Positions 10,451-18,798 of a stretch of 64,000 bases of DNA are shown here, piece by piece. The first letter of the stretch is position 1. Every line of letters starts with the position of its first letter. This stretch comes from Symsagittifera roscoffensis. Taxonomy: Eukaryota > Xenacoelomorpha > Acoela > Convolutidae. A program made the position numbers and the translations under genes. Below the pieces are notes generated by a model that was not told the DNA's origin, made no database searches, and saw only the letters and a list, made by a program, of their open reading frames with translations. The DNA is taken from assembly GCF_963678635.1 (NCBI RefSeq), contig NC_087065.1, forward strand, positions 61,592,754 through 61,656,753, read 5' to 3'.

Positions 10451-12765
10451 CTCAAAATTAAGCGTTCTTGTTTTTCTCAAGGTCAAACTTCCAAATATGA
10501 CCGACTGGCACATACTCCCCGGACTCAAGATCGATGTCTTCATCGCGTGCTGTCGTCTGCCAGTGAGTACCAGAAAACTGAGTGTTGCTCAAGGTACAAT
10601 TTGTCTATTGAATGCACGGTATCAGAGCCGAAACCATACTTGGAAAATTTTAGAAGTTTTGGAAATGCCGATTTTGAAGGAATAAACAATTTTATAAACG
10701 AGAACCCATTTGAACCAGTATGCCACACAAACATTAACAAAATGCATGAGGAGTACACCCAATATTTGGATGAAATCATTAAGAGTTTTGTGCCTCTCAG
10801 AACAAGACATAGGAAATCACTTCCACCTTGGATAACAAGTAGCACTTCAAATTTGATCAAAAAGTTACAAACAAAACGGCAATCATGTATACTCGAACCG
10901 ACCAACTACAGAAGACAACAAGTTAAACTGTTTGAAAATTTAGTAACTGAATCATCGGAATCGGACAGGAAAAACTACCAAGAGGAATTGTTTAGAACAC
11001 GGAACACTAATGTAATTTTTAAACACCTAAAGAACTTAAATAAACATACAAGCCTTCCTAAGTTACTCATAAAAGATGAAGTTGAAAGCACAAATCCAAA
11101 CGAACAAGTCAACATGCTAAACGACTTCTTTCATTCAGTTTTTAATCCTAAAGAAAGTTTTAGTATTAGAGATATTCAATTTGAAAATCCCTTGTTAACG
11201 AATTTTGATATATCGAAAAAGACAGTAAGTGAGATTTTATCAACTCTGGACGTAACAAAGTCACGCGGCCCAAATGGGTTGCCACCTAGCTTTTTTCAGA
11301 AAACGAACCGCAATATATGCAAACCGATGAACAAACTTTTGAGAAACGTAAAACGCCTACGAAAAATACCTGATTCATGGAAAACAGCTGCAGTTACTCC
11401 TGTTCAAAAAAAAGGTGACCGAAAATGGTGAACAACTATCGACCAGTATCGCTATTAAATATTGACAGCAAAGTCCTTGAAAAATGTATATACAAAGACC
11501 TGTACCCTTACTTTGCCTGGTATTTGACGAAACATCAACACGGTTTTACTAAAGGTAGATCAGTTTTGACAAACATGCTCTCTTTCCTGAAAGAAATATA
11601 TGAAGCGCTTGACAATGACTCAAACGCAGAAATTGTAGCATTCTACACTGACTTTGCAAAAGCCTTTGATAAAGTTCCGCATTTTGATCTACTTAAGAAA
11701 GTTGCACTTATAGGAATAGGAGGCTGCATGTTAGAGGTACTCTATGACTATTTGAAAAACAGGAAACAGTTTGTACGAGTAGACAATATCAGCTCAAACG
11801 TTTTAGAAGTCACTAGTGGTGTTCCCCAAGGATCACTTTTAGGACCACTGCTCTTTTGCATTTTTATTAACGACCTACCTGAAGTACTCAAATTCTCTGA
11901 ACCATATATTTTTGCGGATGATCTTAAACTACTTTCCATCAAAAAAACATCAATTGAAATTCAAGAAGATCTGGACAAAATTCAGCAGTGGGTAACTGAA
12001 AACAAAATGGAATTAGCACTAGATAAATGTGCAAAAGTAAGTTTTAGGGGCGGAGACGCTAACTCTATGCTTTTTGGTGTAGTGCTTGGAACATCGATGG
12101 TTGTGAAAGATCTGGGAATTTTTGTGTCGGGCGATTTAAGTTGGAAGGTACACATTGAAACAAGATTAAAGAAGGCAAACCAAGTACTGTACCTCCTGAG
12201 AAGAAACCTATCAGCAAAGATAATTACGTTTGTAAAGTTAGGCCTGTATAAGTCACTAATACTCCCAGTGTTATTATACGGACTCTCATGTACACATATA
12301 TCGAGGGGGGATCAATTGCAGTTGGAGCGATTTCAAAAGAAAGTAATCCGTTGGATCACTGGAAATAAAACGGGAGTGTACATCAACGAACTACGCTTGT
12401 TAAACATTTTACCCCTGCCCATGTTCATCCAGCTAAATAACATCTTACTTCTTGCCAATATTGATTCTAATGAACGAAATGAAATAGTGTTAAACAGGCG
12501 AACCACACGGGCTAGAAATACAGAAATTTTTGAGATGCGAAAAGTGAGAACGGAAAAAGCGAGAAACGAATTTGTTTTCAGAACCAGTAGGATTGTAAAT
12601 CGATTTGAACCATATATTCATTTTGATAAACGAATCGGCCTCAAGACGAGAATTTTAAACACGATGTGGAAATTTGTAAACGAGAGATTTTTAGAAATGA
12701 CAACGTGCACGTGGCAATTATTCTGTGATTGTATCACGTGCAGAAACAAGTGGACATTGTTTTAG
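10451..12765 (+). pseudogene. LINE reverse transcriptase, frameshifted
   Basis: The open frame from 10451 to 11431 covers the region upstream of RT and the first RT block. The remainder continues in a second frame from 11425 to the stop at 12765, with QHGF near 11540, DFAKAFD near 11655, PQGSLLGPLLF near 11825 and the catalytic FADD box near 11915. The frame change lies at the run of A's just before the NNYRP motif and is shared with the left copy. No apurinic-like endonuclease motif could be seen in the 5' part. The element belongs by motif style to the jockey/CR1 group; finer placement needs a phylogeny. Confidence 0.87.
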
Positions 12766-12811
12766 AGAAGACGCCGGGACCAAGAATCCCAACAGCAGTG
12801 CTGTGAATCCC

Positions 12812-12812
12812 C

Positions 12813-12846
<34 letters not shown>
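12812..12846 (+). repeat. (CAA)n 3' tail of LINE, right copy
   Basis: Twelve uninterrupted CAA units in the longest reading, two more than in the left copy. It marks the 3' end of the LINE. Confidence 0.9.
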
Positions 12847-13188
12847 GTGTCAGTGGTCATTTACAGAAGTTTGCAGCAGACTTAAGCTTATCTACACCCC
12901 AAAATTCACGGCTATGTAAAATTTTCACACTATCGCTAAACAGCAATCAAAATCTGTACACACCTGCACCCTTGAATTCTCGATTTTCAAGCCAATTATT
13001 TAAAATTTCTTTTGTCCCATTCAATCAGGAAATTGTCATGCAGCATTTTGATTTATTTAGTAAATATAGCATATTAATAACAATATCTGATTCGTTAAAA
13101 TTTCTTTTTCGTGAACCCAGGTTTCATCCGGATTCACACTCAAGCCCCCTTTCCCTCTCAAGACTCAAGATCTCTTCGAACCATCCGC
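12847..13188. other. Non-coding spacer between LINE tail and ORF D, right copy
   Basis: Same sequence as 1691-2032 with a few substitutions. No gene seen. It is the expected site of the 3' UTR/LTR of the minus-strand element and contains the purine run at about 13144-13159. Confidence 0.5.
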
Positions 13189-13620
13189 TCATTTCGCACT
13201 CTTCGCCTTGGAGGTGCCGTCCCCTGAAGTACTGGATACGGCAAACTGTCTCAACAGTTCTTCTTCATCATCGGAGCTAATCACGATCTCCTCCCAAGCC
13301 TTCAGCTGTTCATAGGATCGCATCCATTCCCTTTGCTCCTGCAACCTCTTTGCCTGGTTGGGTAGTGCCTTCACCCTAGATTCCCGGTTCAAACAAAAGG
13401 AGTTGTGCAGGCTCAGGCTCACGTTCTTCGCCAAGTCCTCCTCTAGTATCGATTCCCTCGCTTTGGTATTGTCTCTAGACATTTTACCCACTCTTTTCCA
13501 TCCTGTCGTGATCACATTTGGATGGGTCAACAGGGGTCTCTTGAAAACTTCCGGCCCAATCTCGGCCTGGAACTGTCGATACTCCTTTTGATGCTTTCTC
13601 ATGTGATCTTTCGTTGTCAT
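13189..13620 (-). CDS. ORF D, small acid-tailed protein (143 aa), right copy
   Basis: Right copy of the 143-residue protein, with Pro in place of Arg near residue 34 as the one difference seen. The ATG again follows directly on the TAA that ends the ORF C frame. Because ORF C in this copy already terminates ten codons earlier at a TAG, readthrough would have to pass two stops here, so re-initiation is the simpler route. The SUMO-interaction-like run is intact. Confidence 0.6.
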   Translation of the reverse strand: MTTKDHMRKHQKEYRQFQAEIGPEVFKRPLLTHPNVITTGWKRVGKMSRDNTKARESILEEDLAKNVSLSLHNSFCLNRESRVKALPNQAKRLQEQREWMRSYEQLKAWEEIVISSDDEEELLRQFAVSSTSGDGTSKAKSAK

Positions 13621-13650
13621 TTATAACCAAAACGTCAGTGTCGCTCGAAA

Positions 13651-16437
13651 CTATGGAAAGTACCTCAAGCGGCTCCATACGTGTCTGACTTCCATTAGTA
13701 TGGCGAATACTTTGCATGCAGTCTCAAACAACTCGAGTCTCCTGCTGTAGTCTATCGCATATATTGACTCAGCCGTTGGCGTCTTCGCTTCCCGATACTT
13801 CGTTATATTCTCTTCTATCCATCTCAGAGCCAGCATCGTACTCACTACTAAGAGCGTCACCTTCTGCCGGTGATCCGGTAATCCGATCGACCGAATTTCT
13901 TCCATATCCCACACCAGGCAGAGGTTCTTGTGATCTGGATACCACACCGTTTGTGCCAAACAGTGGCATGGGCATTCTCCATGGGTGACCTCAATGCTCC
14001 TGAGGTTACGCTCCCCCGAGGCTTCCAAGAGAGGCTCAAGCTCCATCATTTTCTCATGCATCGTGTCGTTCTCTCCCATGTTTGGAGCACCCCCCACAGG
14101 TTTTCCGATCACGTTTTGTCTCTCGTGATCGCTTGTGTTCTCACTTTCCAATTTCAAAAGCTCATCTCCCCAGATTTCACTCAAGTCATCTCTCAACTCT
14201 TTCGGTACTGTCCCTCTGATTTTCCTCAACAACTTGTGCGAGTGATGCGATACCCGAGCCAACCTCACGCACTTGGGCACTGAGAAGGCCTTGTCCACCA
14301 ATACTCTCTGGCTGGATGCTTCCACCATCGCCATGTGCAGTGGGTAGTGGCTTCCGCACAAATTGGCCATCATTGACCCTATCAGGGATTTTGCATTCAA
14401 TGGCAGGCCATAAGCTTCGCTCATGGGAAACCCCATTTCCGCCTCGAGACCAACCTTCCAGCTCCGGATATGTTTTTGAGTCACCTGCAACACCCCAGAC
14501 CATGATTCCACGCTCAACGCAGTCACTAAATGGTGTTCAGACTCTAGCCTCTCCAGTGACTGCAGACTACACATTCTCGAGAAGAATCCGAGAGCTGTCG
14601 CTATGTTCACCGTAGTTCTCGCGTAACACTCCGCCACTATTTGTACTTCACTTTTCTCCCTTTCCGTGATGTCTTCAAACCAAGTAACCAGATCTTCTTT
14701 TTGAAAAGACAGTATTTTGACACATGATTGTCCATCGCAGGTGTGCTCTCCACTCCCACACGTAGAATCCAGACAGCTACCCGGCTCCATCTTCTTTGCT
14801 GACTCGAGATTGTTCGTCTTTTCGCCTGAATCCTTCATCTGAGGTAAGATCAGTTTGTGCACCACACTCAACTTTGCCAAATCTTCATCTTCCGTTGGTG
14901 CTAACCTCACCCGCTCGGTGGTCTCCTCGATCAGACTCGCGTGGGGATGTGGGCACCAGGAGGGTCTTAGTAACTTCCATACCACTCCCAAGTTCGTGAT
15001 CAACAAGCCATTGCCATCACCCATGTTCACTTCAACTCTCTTGTTCGAGCGCGGTATGCTCACCACCTCCGGTGTTTTCTCAAGAATCAGGCCCAGGCTC
15101 GGCCTCTCTTTCTCCACCGCGTCTATTTCCACTATTTTTTCTGTCCAAAACTTCAGCAGCTCCGCTACCTCGTGGTTCCTGTGAGCGCCTCCAGTTTCTG
15201 AGTCTAAGAAGGGGTTGTAGGCTATCCCCATCACTCCAGACACGTATTGGTATCCCCCCTTCTCACTGAGTCTCGAGTACTGCTCTGGCGAGGCCAGGTT
15301 ACGGTGAACATCATGTTCTTCTTCGAACTTCTTATTGTAAAACCTCCGTACCTCGTCCAGCTTTCTGTGGTTCTCTAGGGATAGTCTGGAACCATCTTCC
15401 TTCTCTATTCCAGTACTATGATATACGTTTAATATGATCGTTGAGACTCTCTTTTCCACGGTTATACTTCCGCTTGCTCTTTGATAGCACGCCAAGATGG
15501 TGCTATCAGACATCATTGACATTATCCATCTCAAGAAACATGTGGCATCCTTCCTCCTAGCCAGGCTCAAGCCTGAATTATCCCTGGCCACGTGCTGCAT
15601 CAGTGCTTGATACACTTCTAGCTTCTTGCTTCCCAACTTCAACCTGCCATACGAGGTCAATGTCTCCAACTCTATTCCCACCAGACTCCAGGTGAACATC
15701 AATTGTCCTGCGGTTCTAACGAAGGGATTCGCCATCAATGGCGGTGCTGATGAGGGTGTCCTCATTGCCTCTTCAAAATGATCCTTCAATAAGTTATGCC
15801 AGGACCTCTTCAGCTGGTTCGCCAATTCTATCTTGTTAACCTCAGCCTTTTGCTGGGTGGCCCAATTGCGTCGTTTGCGAGCTACTCCACTGTCCAACAT
15901 TTTCAAGCAGTCTTCCAATTCCTTCAATGTCTCGAGGGCCGCCCACCATGGCCGGGAGGTGTTTCTCGTCTTGCTCCTCTCCAGTGGATCACTCGTCACT
16001 TGCTTCCCCGTGGCCTTGTGTCCCTTCGAGACCCATTCCTCGCCGACATCCACTTCCCATGTCTGTCCGTCCGTTGGACCTCTCTTCACGTTTATCTTCT
16101 GGGGCTTGAAGTCTTCCTCCGATGTCGAATTGGTGGAAGCCTCTATTTCCCTCTCTACTTCGAGTGGTCTTCTGAGCTCCGTGTTGCTCTTGTATGCCGC
16201 CCTCTTGCATCGCGCCAAAACCATGGGCACCGTCTCTCTCAAGTTTCCTTCCGAGACAGCATCCACTGAAGGACTACTCAATCCCTCTACTTCTCTCTTC
16301 CTCTTGCGAGTCTTCACATCTCTGCTTGAGGGTGTTGTGGTAATCATCACTGATTCGTCCTCTCTGTCTACCTCCAACCCTTCCAATTCTTGCCTCCCCC
16401 CTGCTCGAGCCTTAAGGATATTAGTACTTTTAATCAT
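13651..16437 (-). CDS. ORF C, unknown protein, right copy, shortened by a late stop (928 aa)
   Basis: Same protein as at 2465-5281. A single substitution turns a Trp codon into TAG at 13651-13653, ten codons before the TAA used by the left copy (13621-13623). The lost tail is short and hydrophobic (Trp, Phe, Leu rich). Other differences are few, for example Asp/Glu in the CPCHC region and Lys/Met and Val/Ala near residue 180. The nuclear-localisation-like basic cluster and the two Cys/His clusters are intact. Function unknown. Confidence 0.7.
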   Translation of the reverse strand: MIKSTNILKARAGGRQELEGLEVDREDESVMITTTPSSRDVKTRKRKREVEGLSSPSVDAVSEGNLRETVPMVLARCKRAAYKSNTELRRPLEVEREIEASTNSTSEEDFKPQKINVKRGPTDGQTWEVDVGEEWVSKGHKATGKQVTSDPLERSKTRNTSRPWWAALETLKELEDCLKMLDSGVARKRRNWATQQKAEVNKIELANQLKRSWHNLLKDHFEEAMRTPSSAPPLMANPFVRTAGQLMFTWSLVGIELETLTSYGRLKLGSKKLEVYQALMQHVARDNSGLSLARRKDATCFLRWIMSMMSDSTILACYQRASGSITVEKRVSTIILNVYHSTGIEKEDGSRLSLENHRKLDEVRRFYNKKFEEEHDVHRNLASPEQYSRLSEKGGYQYVSGVMGIAYNPFLDSETGGAHRNHEVAELLKFWTEKIVEIDAVEKERPSLGLILEKTPEVVSIPRSNKRVEVNMGDGNGLLITNLGVVWKLLRPSWCPHPHASLIEETTERVRLAPTEDEDLAKLSVVHKLILPQMKDSGEKTNNLESAKKMEPGSCLDSTCGSGEHTCDGQSCVKILSFQKEDLVTWFEDITEREKSEVQIVAECYARTTVNIATALGFFSRMCSLQSLERLESEHHLVTALSVESWSGVLQVTQKHIRSWKVGLEAEMGFPMSEAYGLPLNAKSLIGSMMANLCGSHYPLHMAMVEASSQRVLVDKAFSVPKCVRLARVSHHSHKLLRKIRGTVPKELRDDLSEIWGDELLKLESENTSDHERQNVIGKPVGGAPNMGENDTMHEKMMELEPLLEASGERNLRSIEVTHGECPCHCLAQTVWYPDHKNLCLVWDMEEIRSIGLPDHRQKVTLLVVSTMLALRWIEENITKYREAKTPTAESIYAIDYSRRLELFETACKVFAILMEVRHVWSRLRYFP

Positions 16438-16518
16438 ATTACTAGTCCCAACCTTATCCCCTTTTATATCATCAACTATTTTATCTACAGTTTTTTGTTT
16501 CAGAGTAGAGCTGTCTTC

Positions 16519-18798
16519 TTATTTTTCGTCTCTAGTCTTTGATCGTGACTTCCTCAGCTCTATCAGCTTGTTCAGCAGCTCCTTTCTCGCCTTCTCATCC
16601 AGGCCCGTCCCCATCAGAAGCGGTTCTCCAAAATTCACAACTGTGTCCCACAGTTCATCCTTGAATTTGTCCAGCGTCGTCTCGCTGCCCACTTCTTGAT
16701 TGAATTCCTTCAAGAACTTTTGCCAAGCGTCGTCCTCCAGAGTCCCCATGAACATGTCCTTATTTCCTTCGAATGTATTCTTTTCCCTTTCCTCCGAACT
16801 CAAGAGTATCATCCCCATATTGGAGGTCTCGCTCGCCAATGGCAATTCCAGATTCTTCCGGGGAGACGGGGTCAGAGGTGGAGTGGCAGTATCTGCCCAA
16901 TTCTCCTCGCTCAAGTCTTTCAACAACTCCTGAGTGGTGAGCTCCTCCCCTGATGGTCTTGGTTCAGGCGTATTCCCCACTTCCATGTCCTCGCCGGCTT
17001 CGCTGAGAGTTTCATCCATACTCTCTTCTTCTGACTCAGCTCTTCTTCTCTCGAGAATTCTTTTGAACCGGTCTTCCACGGGTCCACTCCTCTTGTCTCC
17101 AGGTGTATCTACTGACAGTGGTGATGGTGTCGCCGGGTCCAATCTCTTGTACTCCGTCAGGGCCACATACAGTTGACCTGCTGCATCCAGTTCTTTTCCC
17201 TCCTGTCTCCTTTCCACCTGTTCTAAGCCATAGGGTGCCCTATACTTTCGTGTCGCGAATTTCATGTCGTCCGTCAATGCAATATGCCCCTCCTTCATGA
17301 TCATCCTGCCATCATCCCATACTGGTAGCATGTTCTCAAGTCCCTCCTGCTCAAGAGCTCTCAAGACCCTTCGTACCTCATATCCGGGGGGCTGCGAGCC
17401 TCTCATCTTTTTAGCTTGCGTCGTCCACGAATTTATCTTCGCCTCGCTAGTGTGGAAATAAACCGCCGCCGTATAGCCGACGAACAGGGGGTCCCAGCCA
17501 TCAGTGAAGTCTTTCTGCATTTTCTCCGTTGTCATCCTCGCAATTATGGATGGAACTACTAAGGGACTGTTCATCCCTAAGGTCATCCTCCTGACTATCG
17601 GGAACTCAGGCATGGTGGCTGGCAGGATTTCTTTCTCCATTATGGCCTCCAGCTCCCTCTTAACCAGTGCAAAGCTGTCCTTCCAAGCAGGAATCCTCAA
17701 GATCTCCCGTCCGTCTGCTGTCAGTGGGTTCAAGTTCCAGAACTTGGGATATGTCTCGATGGGGCCCTCGCGTTTGCCTCCCATTCTACACTGCAGCTGT
17801 CCCCTGAAGTTGTACACTATCAACTCGGCATCTTTCACTTTTCCAAAGAGTACCGTATTGCTCATTTGTGCCCTGAGCACCTCCTGCCGACACCAATTGA
17901 GCGCCGTCCCATCCAGTACGCTGATAAGACTCAAGTGCGTTACAGAGTAACGATACGTTGTCACCAGGGGATCTGGAAATGCGTACGTCACTGCTGGACC
18001 GTAAATGCAGGTTACCACCTCCTCTAGACCCCGGATTATCCCCATCGGGTCCGACCTCATTGCCAGGCACAGGTCCGCCAACAGAGGCATACCTCCATTC
18101 ATCTTCTTCCACTCTTCTCTCGATTTTGGGTTCTTCTCTTCACTCGTCATGTGCCGATTCTGCATCATGAGGTATTGCACTAACAGCGTCTTCAACCCCG
18201 CGGCACACTTGTAGGAATAGGTGTCGATACTCGAGTGTACCTTCCCCATTGACAGGGGCTCCCCATATTTCATCAATCGATGAAATGACACCAGTTCCCC
18301 ATGGGTTAAGAGCACTAGTGCCAGATACCCATCAACCCGAAGTGTCTCCACTCCTCGACTAAACATGTACGCTGGGCCCATGTTGAACAAGTATCTGGGG
18401 TAGACCAGATAAAAAGCCAAGAGCAGGCTGATGGGTATGCCCAGTATCTCCTGCACGAAGGCTCCAAAGATAGTCGCTTTGGTGCCGAGCATTTCCGCCA
18501 TGAATTCTTTCCCCCAGCAAGGACTCAAGAACTTAAGGATCTCATGATCCCTTCTAGTCCTCAACTCACCCTCTGCGTGCTCTCTCCAGAACCCTCCAAT
18601 CGTCACTTCATTGGCTGCCGAGACAAACCTGGCCACCGTCATCTCTCTTCCTTCGGCCAGCTCCAGTTGTTTCTCCAGAAAACTCCAGACTTGTTTCACG
18701 AGGGGTGGTGCATCCTCCCTCGTCTTATTCGTGGCGTTCTCTAGCCTTGGTGTCAAAAATGGCCACCAGCCATTCTCTTGCGTCAGACGATATGCCAT
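16519..18798 (-). CDS. ORF B, unknown protein (759 aa from ATG), right copy
   Basis: Start chosen at the ATG at 18798, which overlaps the ORF A stop by 16 bases. The frame remains open to 18903 and beyond, inside ORF A, in the -1 frame. No known family. Features visible: a hydrophobic stretch near residues 105-150, a globular-looking middle of about 400 residues, then an acidic Pro/Ser/Thr-rich tail with many Glu and a basic end. It lies between A and C, with 81 bases to C. Nearly identical to the left copy, but two recent copies say little about selection. Confidence 0.7.
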   Translation of the reverse strand: MAYRLTQENGWWPFLTPRLENATNKTREDAPPLVKQVWSFLEKQLELAEGREMTVARFVSAANEVTIGGFWREHAEGELRTRRDHEILKFLSPCWGKEFMAEMLGTKATIFGAFVQEILGIPISLLLAFYLVYPRYLFNMGPAYMFSRGVETLRVDGYLALVLLTHGELVSFHRLMKYGEPLSMGKVHSSIDTYSYKCAAGLKTLLVQYLMMQNRHMTSEEKNPKSREEWKKMNGGMPLLADLCLAMRSDPMGIIRGLEEVVTCIYGPAVTYAFPDPLVTTYRYSVTHLSLISVLDGTALNWCRQEVLRAQMSNTVLFGKVKDAELIVYNFRGQLQCRMGGKREGPIETYPKFWNLNPLTADGREILRIPAWKDSFALVKRELEAIMEKEILPATMPEFPIVRRMTLGMNSPLVVPSIIARMTTEKMQKDFTDGWDPLFVGYTAAVYFHTSEAKINSWTTQAKKMRGSQPPGYEVRRVLRALEQEGLENMLPVWDDGRMIMKEGHIALTDDMKFATRKYRAPYGLEQVERRQEGKELDAAGQLYVALTEYKRLDPATPSPLSVDTPGDKRSGPVEDRFKRILERRRAESEEESMDETLSEAGEDMEVGNTPEPRPSGEELTTQELLKDLSEENWADTATPPLTPSPRKNLELPLASETSNMGMILLSSEEREKNTFEGNKDMFMGTLEDDAWQKFLKEFNQEVGSETTLDKFKDELWDTVVNFGEPLLMGTGLDEKARKELLNKLIELRKSRSKTRDEK

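Larger units (their letters stand above)
10451..12846 (+). mobile_element. LINE (non-LTR retrotransposon), right copy, 5'-truncated
   Basis: Longer copy of the element at 1-1690. It begins at the duplication junction inside what would be the endonuclease-RT linker and runs through RT to a (CAA)n tail at 12812-12846. Its first 700 bases correspond to sequence lying left of the window in the other copy. Confidence 0.9.

Noticed and set aside
10418-10560. LINE endonuclease domain at the start of the right LINE copy
   Set aside because: The open frame continues left of the LINE motifs but no endonuclease motif is visible, and the first part lies at the duplication junction.
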